Part shown: one piece after another, positions 57,924 to 64,000 of the stretch
Numbering within the stretch: the stretch's first letter is position 1
How the letters are laid out: every line of letters begins with the position of its first letter
Source: Paraburkholderia aromaticivorans
GTDB taxonomy: Bacteria; Pseudomonadota; Gammaproteobacteria; Burkholderiales; Burkholderiaceae
Assembly (NCBI RefSeq): GCF_012689525.1
Contig: NZ_CP051516.1
Coordinates: 1,426,001-1,490,000 of the forward strand
Reading direction: 5' to 3'
Length of the DNA stretch: 64,000 nt
Program-made: the position numbers and the translations under genes
Notes under the pieces: generated by a model
What the model was told of the DNA's origin: nothing
Databases searched by the model: none
What the model saw: the letters and a program-made list of their open reading frames with translations, nothing else

Positions 57924-59123
57924 ATGCATCAGTATGACCTTGGCCCGCTTCGGCGGGCCGCCCGCGCGCGCCTTGCCGCCGATGTTCATTACGGCAGCGT
58001 CTCCCAACGCTGGATCGGTGCAGCCGTGATCGTCGCGGCCTGCAGTCTGCTGGCCGCCTGCGGAGGCGGAGGCAGTGGGGCGGGCAGCACGAACGGATCG
58101 ACCGCGGCTGCGGCGACCTCGGCGAGCGGTAGCGTCAGTAACTCGGGTAACTCGGGTAACTCGGGTAACTCGACCGGCTCGACCGGCTCGACCAACTCGG
58201 CCGGTTCGAGCAATTCATCGACAAATACGAATTCCGGCTCGACTACCACGCCGACGATCTCGACGGCGCGCGCCTTGCCGGCGGCGCCAGTTTGGGCGGC
58301 CTATTACGGTCAGGGCAGCGCGATCAACATCGCCCAGGCGGCGGCCACGTTCAAGCTGATTGTGATCGACGCGGATCCGGGCAACGGCACGCCCGCCTTC
58401 TCGGCCGCGCAAATCGCCGCGCTGAAGGTGAACGGCGCGAAAGTGCTCAGCTACCTGAATTTCGGCGCCTGCGAGAAATCGCGGACTTACTGGAACACGG
58501 TGCCGTCCGGCTTCGTGTCGTGCGGCGCGAATACCTCGGCGCAAATCAGCAGATATTCAGGCTTCCAGGAATACTGGATGAATCCCGCCAACGCCGACTA
58601 TCAGAACCTGATCGTCAACTACGTCGCGCCGCGTCTCGCGGCAACCGGTGTCGACGGATTCATGCTGGATAACTTCGAAATCGTCGGCCACGGCGCCAAT
58701 GCATCAAGTGCCCCGTGCAATGCAACCTGCGCGCAAGGCGGCCTCGATCTCGTCAAACAGCTGCGCGACCGCTTCCCGGATCTGGCGATGGTGCCGAATG
58801 CCGCGCCGGTGTCGGCCATCGGCGGGACGTCGGGCGGTGTATCGTTTCCGTGGCTGATCGACGGCGTGATCGCGGAACAGGTCTTCTTGCCGTCGACGAG
58901 CACGTCGGTCGTGCAGCAGTTGAAGTCGTGGCAAAGCACTGAGCAGAATCTCGGCCGCAGCGCTTTTTTTGTGGGGTCGCTCGACTATACGTCGTCATGC
59001 ACGTCGAGTTCGACTGCGCAAACCGCGTGGACGGCTGCGCAACAGGCGGGTTTTAGTCCGTCGATCTCGACTGTATCGCTCGATAGTATCTGCTGGTGGT
59101 CGTTCCTGCCTGTGGGCACTTAG
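57924..59123 (+). CDS. GH114-like lipoprotein (endo-alpha-1,4-polygalactosaminidase family)
   Basis: A 399-residue lipoprotein with lipobox 'SLLAAC' and a long Gly/Ser/Asn/Thr linker that contains repeated SGN units. The TIM-barrel includes 'AKVLSYLNFGACEKSRTYW', 'VDGFMLDNFEIVGHG' and 'LIDGVIAEQVFLP', the Asp/Glu positions of GH114 glycosidases. GH114 enzymes cut alpha-1,4-galactosamine polymers, so Pel or de-N-acetylated Pel is the plausible substrate. 137 bases after pelG and co-directional. The ATG at 57924 is chosen because it precedes the lipobox; there is no strong ribosome-binding site. Confidence 0.83.
   Translation: MHQYDLGPLRRAARARLAADVHYGSVSQRWIGAAVIVAACSLLAACGGGGSGAGSTNGSTAAAATSASGSVSNSGNSGNSGNSTGSTGSTNSAGSSNSSTNTNSGSTTTPTISTARALPAAPVWAAYYGQGSAINIAQAAATFKLIVIDADPGNGTPAFSAAQIAALKVNGAKVLSYLNFGACEKSRTYWNTVPSGFVSCGANTSAQISRYSGFQEYWMNPANADYQNLIVNYVAPRLAATGVDGFMLDNFEIVGHGANASSAPCNATCAQGGLDLVKQLRDRFPDLAMVPNAAPVSAIGGTSGGVSFPWLIDGVIAEQVFLPSTSTSVVQQLKSWQSTEQNLGRSAFFVGSLDYTSSCTSSSTAQTAWTAAQQAGFSPSISTVSLDSICWWSFLPVGT
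58139..58175 (+). repeat. Tandem GGTAACTCG repeats in the lipoprotein linker
   Basis: GGTAACTCG is repeated three or more times, then drifts into ACCGGCTCG, encoding SGN/STG units of a flexible linker between the membrane anchor and the glycosidase domain. Linker length is likely to vary by slippage. Confidence 0.8.
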
Positions 59124-59161
59124 AAACGACAGCCTCAAGCGGGCGGCGTTGCCCGAACAAC

Positions 59162-60097
59162 ATGAAAGAGGAACCGGATTTGTCCGAGCACGATCACGAT
59201 CACGACCGACGTTTCACCTTGCGCGCGCTGCTGCGTCGTGTCAGCCGGTTCGCGCGCATGGCCGCGCTCGGCGCGCTGGCTTCGGTGGCGCACGCGCAGG
59301 GCGCGGCGGACGCGCCGGCGGGACCGTCGGTGGCGCTCTACTACGGCGCGAATCCACCCGTCGAGGACCTGGCCGCATTCGATGTCGTGGTGGTCGACCC
59401 CGACGCGCACTTCGATCCGCGCGCTCACGCGAAGACGCATCCGGCGTGGTTCGCTTATGTGAGCGTCGGCGAGGTGAACCCGCATCGCGCGTATTACAGC
59501 GCCATGCCGCGCGAGTGGCTGCCGGGCGTCAACGAGGCATGGGCCTCGCATGTGATCGATCAGACGGCTGCTGGATGGCCGGCGTTTTTCGTCGACAAGG
59601 TGATCGCGCCGTTATGGAAAAAAGGCTATCGCGGCTTCTTCCTCGATACGCTCGATTCCTACCACCTGATCGCCAAAACCGACGCCACGCGAGCCGCGCA
59701 GGAAGCGGGGCTGGTGCGGGTCATCCGCGCGATCAAGAAGCGTTATCCGAACGCCAAGCTGATCTTCAATCGCGGTTTCGAGGTCTTGCCGCAGGTCCAT
59801 GATCTCGCCTACATGGTGGCGTTCGAATCGCTGTATCGCGGTTGGGATGCCGGCAAGCAGCGTTACACGGAAGTGCCGCAAGCCGATCGCGACTGGCTGC
59901 TGATGCAGACGGCGACGATCCGCGATCAATACAAGCTGCCGGTGCTGTCCATCGACTATTGCCCGCCCGCCGACGACACATGCGCAGCCGCCACCGCGGC
60001 GCGGATTACTGAAGCCGGGTTCGTGCCCTACGTCACTGACGGTGGCCTCGCGACCGTCGGCGTGGGCGTGGCCGGGACCGGCAATGCACGGCCGTGA
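59162..60097 (+). CDS. Free-standing PelA-hydrolase-like glycosidase, exported
   Basis: A 311-residue protein homologous to the N-terminal domain of PelA. Signal peptide about 27-47 ('MAALGALASVAHAQ'). The domain opens 'SVALYYGANPPVEDLAAFDV', closely matching PelA's 'NLAFFYAADPPVGELQAFDA', and keeps both candidate catalytic residues: Asp162 (GFFLDTLDSY) and Glu222 (VAFESLYRGW), at nearly the P. aeruginosa PelA numbers (160 and 218). TTG at 59180 (after AGAGGA) is an alternative start. I infer it hydrolyses Pel in the periplasm in place of the degenerate PelA domain. Confidence 0.86.
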   Translation: MKEEPDLSEHDHDHDRRFTLRALLRRVSRFARMAALGALASVAHAQGAADAPAGPSVALYYGANPPVEDLAAFDVVVVDPDAHFDPRAHAKTHPAWFAYVSVGEVNPHRAYYSAMPREWLPGVNEAWASHVIDQTAAGWPAFFVDKVIAPLWKKGYRGFFLDTLDSYHLIAKTDATRAAQEAGLVRVIRAIKKRYPNAKLIFNRGFEVLPQVHDLAYMVAFESLYRGWDAGKQRYTEVPQADRDWLLMQTATIRDQYKLPVLSIDYCPPADDTCAAATAARITEAGFVPYVTDGGLATVGVGVAGTGNARP

Positions 60098-60132
60098 CAA
60101 CCGAATTGAATGAATACCAAAGGGAATTTCGC

Positions 60133-61155
60133 ATGGACTTGAAAGGCACGATTCTGGTCACCGGCGGCGCGGGATTTATCGGCTCGCATACCTGTGTCGA
60201 ATTGCTGAACGGTGGTTACGACGTGGTCGTGGTCGATAACCTCGTCAACAGCAACCGCGAGTCGCTCAAACGCGTCGAGCAGATCACGGGTAAGCGCGTC
60301 GCGTTCTACGAAACAGATTCGCGCGATGAAGCCGCGCTGCAACTCATTTTCGACGCGCATCCGGTGACCGGCGCGATTCACTTCGCGGCGCTCAAAGCGG
60401 TGGGCGAATCGGTCTCGAAGCCAATCGAGTACTACGACAACAACCTCGGCAGTCTGTTGACGCTGCTGTCGGTGATGCGCGCGCGCAATGTGAAGCAGTT
60501 CGTGTTCAGTTCGTCGGCCACGGTGTACGGCGTGCCGAAGACTTCGCCGATCGACGAATCGTTTCCGCTGTCCGCCACGAATCCGTACGGCCAGACCAAG
60601 CTGATCGCCGAACAGATCTTGCGCGATCTGGAAGTGTCGGATCCGTCGTGGCGCATCGCCACGCTGCGGTATTTCAATCCGGTCGGCGCGCACGAGAGCG
60701 GTCTGATCGGCGAAGACCCGGGCGGCGTGCCGAACAACCTCATGCCGTATGTCGCGCAAGTCGCGGTCGGCAAACTGGAGAAGCTGCGTGTGTTCGGCGG
60801 CGACTACGACACGCCGGACGGCACGGGTGTGCGTGATTACATCCACGTGGTGGATCTGGCGCGCGGACACCTGGCCGCGCTCGACGCGCTGGTCGCGCGC
60901 GATGCGAGCTTCGTCGTGAATCTCGGCACGGGGCAGGGCTATAGCGTGCGGGACGTGGTGCGCTCGTTCGAGAAGGCGTCGGGCAAGCCAGTGCCTTATG
61001 AAATCGTGGCGCGCCGTCCGGGCGACGTCGCGTCCTGCTTCGCCGATCCGGCCGCGGCGGAACAACTGCTCGGCTGGCGCGCGCAGTACGGCATCGAACG
61101 CATGTGCGCCGACCATTGGCGCTGGCAATCGACCAATCCCGCCGGTTACGCCTGA
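60133..61155 (+). CDS. galE: UDP-hexose/UDP-N-acetylhexosamine 4-epimerase (GalE type)
   Basis: A 340-residue short-chain dehydrogenase epimerase: NAD motif 'VTGGAGFIGSHT', Ser/Tyr/Lys catalytic set ('VFSSSATVYG', 'NPYGQTK'). It aligns well with E. coli GalE to the C-terminus, where E. coli Tyr299 is replaced by Cys302 ('GDVASCFAD'). A small residue at this gate is known to let UDP-GlcNAc/UDP-GalNAc fit, so it likely supplies UDP-GalNAc for Pel, the role of PelX elsewhere. 35 bases after the hydrolase gene. Confidence 0.93.
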   Translation: MDLKGTILVTGGAGFIGSHTCVELLNGGYDVVVVDNLVNSNRESLKRVEQITGKRVAFYETDSRDEAALQLIFDAHPVTGAIHFAALKAVGESVSKPIEYYDNNLGSLLTLLSVMRARNVKQFVFSSSATVYGVPKTSPIDESFPLSATNPYGQTKLIAEQILRDLEVSDPSWRIATLRYFNPVGAHESGLIGEDPGGVPNNLMPYVAQVAVGKLEKLRVFGGDYDTPDGTGVRDYIHVVDLARGHLAALDALVARDASFVVNLGTGQGYSVRDVVRSFEKASGKPVPYEIVARRPGDVASCFADPAAAEQLLGWRAQYGIERMCADHWRWQSTNPAGYA

Positions 61156-61218
61156 GGCTCAACTCGATTCGGGGCGGCTCGCCCCATCCGATACAACATC
61201 ACGTGGGAAAGCAAATTT

Positions 61219-63036
61219 ATGTGTGGCATTGTCGGCGCGGTAGCGCAACGTAACATCGTCCCGGTTCTGATCGAAGGACTGCGTCGTCTGGAGTATCGCG
61301 GCTACGACTCGTGCGGCGTCGCCGTGCTGGCCGCCGCCGGCCCGCGCCGCGCGCGCAGCACGGCGCGCGTCGCCGATCTCGACACGCAGACGCGCGAGAC
61401 GCATCTCGAAGGCGGCACGGGCGTCGCGCACACGCGGTGGGCGACGCATGGCGCGCCGGTCACGGACAACGCGCATCCGATTTTTTCGAAGGACGAGTTG
61501 GCGCTGGTGCATAACGGCATCATCGAAAACTACGAGCCGTTGCGCGAGATGCTGCGCGCGAAGGGCTACGTGTTCGTTTCGCAAACCGACACCGAGGTGG
61601 TCGCTCACCTGGTGCATAGCCTGTATCGCGGCGATCTGTTCGAGGCGGTTCGGAAGGCCGTGAAGCAACTGGACGGCGCGTATGCGATTGCGGTCGAGCA
61701 TAAGGCTCATCCGCATCTCGTGGTGGGCGCGCGGCAAGGCTCGCCGCTGGTGGTCGGTATCGGCGAAGGCGAGAATTTCCTCGCGTCCGATGCGCTGGCT
61801 TTGGCCGGCGAGACCGAACGCTTCATCTTCCTGGAAGAGGGCGACGTGTGCGAGTTGACGCTGGAGCGCGTGCGGGTTGTGAGCCGCGACGGCGCCGACG
61901 TGCAGCGCGAAGTGCGCACGGTGGCCGCGTATGGCGGTGGCGTGGAACTCGGCCCGTACCGGCATTTCATGCAGAAGGAAATCTTCGAGCAGCCGCGCGC
62001 GATCGCCGATACGGTGCCGCAGGGCGAATCGCTCGATGCGTCGCTGTTCGGTGAAGAGGCCGCCGCTGTGTTCGCGGATATCGACAGTCTGTTGATTCTC
62101 GCTTGCGGCACCAGCTATTACTCGGGACTGACGGCCAAGTACTGGCTCGAATCGATCGCGAAGATTCCCACTCAGGTCGAAATCGCCAGCGAATACCGCT
62201 ACCGCGATTCGGTGCCGAATCCGAAGGCGCTGGTGGTCGTAATATCTCAATCCGGCGAAACGGCCGACACGCTCGCTGCGTTGAAGCATGCGCAGTCGCT
62301 CGGACATCAGCACACGTTGTCGGTCTGCAATGTGGCGACGAGCGCGATGGTCCGGCTGACCTCACTGTCGTTTCACACGCACGCGGGCCGCGAGATCGGC
62401 GTGGCGTCGACCAAGGCGTTCACCACGCAACTGGTCGGCCTGTTCGTGCTTGCCGCGACGCTGGGCAAAATCCGTGGCACGGTGAGCGCGGAACAGGAAG
62501 CCGACTACGTACGCCAGTTACGCCATCTGCCGGCCGCGTTGAATGCGGTGCTCGCGCTGGAGCCGCAGATCATCGCGTGGTCGGAGAAGTTTTCGGGCAA
62601 GGAAAGCGCGCTGTTTCTCGGACGTGGGTCGCACTATCCGATCGCACTCGAAGGCGCGCTCAAGCTCAAGGAGATTTCCTATATTCACGCGGAGGCGTAT
62701 CCGGCCGGTGAATTGAAGCATGGTCCGCTGGCGCTCGTCACCGATGCGATGCCGGTCGTGACGATCGCGCCGAACGATGCGCTGCTCGAGAAGCTGAAGT
62801 CAAATCTTCAGGAAGTGAAGGCGCGAGGCGGCGAGCTTTATGTGTTTGCGGATACGGACACGCGGATTGGGAGTGAGCCCGGGATTCATGTGATCAGAAT
62901 GCCGGAGCACTATGGGCCGTTGTCGCCGATTTTGCATGTGGTGCCGTTGCAATTGCTCGCTTATCACACGGCGTGCGCGCGTGGGACGGATGTGGATAAG
63001 CCGAGGAATCTGGCGAAGTCGGTTACGGTGGAGTGA
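61219..63036 (+). CDS. glmS: Glutamine-fructose-6-phosphate aminotransferase (isomerising)
   Basis: A 605-residue enzyme producing glucosamine 6-phosphate from fructose 6-phosphate and glutamine, the entry step to UDP-GlcNAc. Cys2 is the glutaminase nucleophile ('MCGIVGAV'); the sugar-isomerase half has two SIS domains ('[13 protein letters not shown]', '[12 protein letters not shown]') and the family ending '[15 protein letters not shown]'. It closes the Pel locus and probably boosts precursor supply; a second, housekeeping glmS may exist elsewhere. Confidence 0.96.
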   Translation: MCGIVGAVAQRNIVPVLIEGLRRLEYRGYDSCGVAVLAAAGPRRARSTARVADLDTQTRETHLEGGTGVAHTRWATHGAPVTDNAHPIFSKDELALVHNGIIENYEPLREMLRAKGYVFVSQTDTEVVAHLVHSLYRGDLFEAVRKAVKQLDGAYAIAVEHKAHPHLVVGARQGSPLVVGIGEGENFLASDALALAGETERFIFLEEGDVCELTLERVRVVSRDGADVQREVRTVAAYGGGVELGPYRHFMQKEIFEQPRAIADTVPQGESLDASLFGEEAAAVFADIDSLLILACGTSYYSGLTAKYWLESIAKIPTQVEIASEYRYRDSVPNPKALVVVISQSGETADTLAALKHAQSLGHQHTLSVCNVATSAMVRLTSLSFHTHAGREIGVASTKAFTTQLVGLFVLAATLGKIRGTVSAEQEADYVRQLRHLPAALNAVLALEPQIIAWSEKFSGKESALFLGRGSHYPIALEGALKLKEISYIHAEAYPAGELKHGPLALVTDAMPVVTIAPNDALLEKLKSNLQEVKARGGELYVFADTDTRIGSEPGIHVIRMPEHYGPLSPILHVVPLQLLAYHTACARGTDVDKPRNLAKSVTVE

Positions 63037-63474
63037 AGGGTTAGCGGCGGTGTGGCCGGCGGCGGCTTCGCCGGCCTTGATGCTGATTGGTTGCAGAAAC
63101 AGGTTTTTGACCAGGTCCGGATGCGCGTGTAGCGGACTGCGTCGAAGTCCTGACCGCGCAGCGAATATCCGCAACCAACCCGAAAACGCTTTCGGACCAT
63201 GTGTTAGTTTTGTAGTTTGACGGCTGCTCCCGAAAACCCGTGTCAGGCTCCCTGCCCGCCAAAGCTCATTCAGAGTTTTGGCAATCGCTCGCGAACCGCG
63301 CGGCGACTATGTTCTCATCCTCGTTACGCAGTGGCGTCATGCCCGGGGCGCAAACTGCTCCGCGACGATCATTGGATTGCGCAAAGACCTGTATGGATGT
63401 ACAGTATCCTGCATGGAATCTCGTCGCGCTGCTGTAGTTGCGGCGGCGCGAGCGATGGAGCATAGGGAGAGAAC
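63037..63474. other. Intergenic region between glmS and the LexA-controlled genes
   Basis: About 440 bases. A GGCCGGCG/CGCCGGCC hairpin at 63054-63076 follows the glmS stop and may terminate it, though no T-tract follows. A promoter with an overlapping LexA box lies at the right end. I see no gene here. Confidence 0.55.
63377..63405 (+). promoter_or_regulatory. Promoter overlapped by a LexA box
   Basis: CTGT-N8-ACAG at 63389-63404 matches the proteobacterial LexA consensus exactly in its conserved bases. TTGCGC (63377-63382) and TACAGT (63400-63405), 17 bases apart, form a plausible sigma-70 promoter, with the LexA box over the -10. The next gene starts 70 bases downstream. Confidence 0.65.
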
Positions 63475-63825
63475 ATGTTTCGATTTTTGGGCTTGGGCAC
63501 CATGCTGTTCGCGGCGGCTTCGACGGCAATGGCTGGCCAGCACTATGTCGAGGTCTGGAACCCGCCGGAAGCGCAAGCTGGCAAGCCGCATTGCGCGGTC
63601 GTTGCCTGTCGGCCTGCCGGTAGTCGGCACATCGTTCCCCATGCCGTGAAAGCTCGCGCGCGGCCTGCACCGGCGCCGGTTGCGAGGCTCGTCGCGAAAA
63701 CGGATCGGCGGGAAAACGTGCCTGTCCACGCACGGGACATGTCCGAGATTCCGCGGCAGATCACGCCCGAGGGCAACGTGTTGCGGGTGGATTCTCGCGG
63801 CATCACGGCCGAGGTGACACGCTGA
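63475..63825 (+). CDS. Exported small protein of unknown function
   Basis: A 116-residue protein with a clear signal peptide ('LGLGTMLFAAASTAMA', cleavage after residue 20) and a basic, Pro/Ala/Arg-rich middle (about 55-75). Two Cys residues (about 39 and 45) could form a disulfide. I recognise no family. GGGAGA precedes the ATG. Its stop overlaps the next start, and a LexA box lies upstream, so SOS induction is possible. Confidence 0.65.
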   Translation: MFRFLGLGTMLFAAASTAMAGQHYVEVWNPPEAQAGKPHCAVVACRPAGSRHIVPHAVKARARPAPAPVARLVAKTDRRENVPVHARDMSEIPRQITPEGNVLRVDSRGITAEVTR

Positions 63826-64000
63826 TGGAGTCCCAGACCTATCACGGCTACACCGTCTGGGGTCACGCCATCTTGCAGCAGGAGGACATCTTGCAGCCTG
63901 AGCGGTACGGCGCTAGCGGGACCATCACGCTCGCCGGCAAGCTGATCGAAGCGTCGGGCGTTCTCGCCTACTTCGATACTGAGGACGAAGCGCAACGCGC
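63825..64000 (+). CDS. Uncharacterised protein, 3'-truncated by the window
   Basis: Begins at an ATG overlapping the last base of the previous stop (TGATG), so the two are co-translated. The 58 visible residues ('MESQTYHGYTVWGHAILQQE' onward) show no signal peptide or family I can name. The rest lies past the window edge. Confidence 0.6.
   Translation, partial: MESQTYHGYTVWGHAILQQEDILQPERYGASGTITLAGKLIEASGVLAYFDTEDEAQR

Overview
The window is GC-rich DNA from a Gram-negative proteobacterium. The codon bias, the two Burkholderia-type outer-membrane porins, the 3-hydroxyanthranilate meta-cleavage operon and the Pel operon all point to Burkholderiaceae (Burkholderia/Paraburkholderia type). This is an inference from protein families and base composition; no marker gene is present to fix the species. 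I saw no rRNA, tRNA, CRISPR array or prophage.

Layout. (1) 0-10 kb holds ordinary single genes: a truncated GNAT acetyltransferase, an HAE1-type RND efflux pump, a GlxA-like AraC regulator, a dTDP-4-dehydrorhamnose 3,5-epimerase, a divergent EamA exporter/LysR pair, a second GNAT protein and a tiny DUF1328 membrane protein. (2) 9.2-20.3 kb is a complete 3-hydroxyanthranilate (nba-type) catabolic operon. A LysR gene is followed by the enzymes that take 3-hydroxyanthranilate to pyruvate and acetyl-CoA, then by kynureninase and an amino-acid permease, so it serves tryptophan/kynurenine breakdown. (3) 20.3-29.1 kb looks acquired. An IS remnant and hairpins border a six-gene minus-strand unit: TolC, a PrtD-type ABC transporter and an HlyD adaptor (a full type I secretion system), two AT-rich tandem lipoproteins related to each other, and an 834-residue protein with an HExxH motif and 177-bp tandem repeats. 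I read this as a candidate secreted metallopeptidase effector with linked lipoproteins, possibly immunity proteins.

(4) 29.6-43.1 kb is a catabolic and uptake cluster of unknown substrate: two porins, an LVIVD-repeat protein with a small cytochrome c, two VOC proteins, a 2-hydroxyacid dehydrogenase, an alpha/beta hydrolase, a DHDPS-family lyase, a FAH-family hydrolase and a TauABC/SsuABC-type ABC importer. A GntR/FCD regulator sits in the middle, and a GTATAC palindrome recurs in all three main promoter regions, suggesting one regulon.

(5) 43.2-63.0 kb is an enlarged Pel exopolysaccharide locus: pelABCDEFG, a divergent spherulin-4-like glycosidase, a GH114-like lipoprotein, a free-standing PelA-hydrolase-like protein, galE and glmS. 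A GEMM-I cyclic-di-GMP riboswitch can be read on the minus strand just upstream of the spherulin-like gene. PelA's own N-terminal hydrolase domain looks degenerate (two deletions and Glu to Asp at the catalytic position), while the free-standing paralogue is intact. GalE carries Cys at the gatekeeper position (E. coli Tyr299), which predicts UDP-GlcNAc/UDP-GalNAc epimerisation, fitting GalNAc-rich Pel. PelD keeps its RxxD c-di-GMP site, so c-di-GMP would act both on the polymerase and on a glycosidase transcript.

(6) 63.0-64.0 kb holds a LexA-type box (CTGT-N8-ACAG) over a promoter in front of two small uncharacterised genes, the second cut by the window edge.
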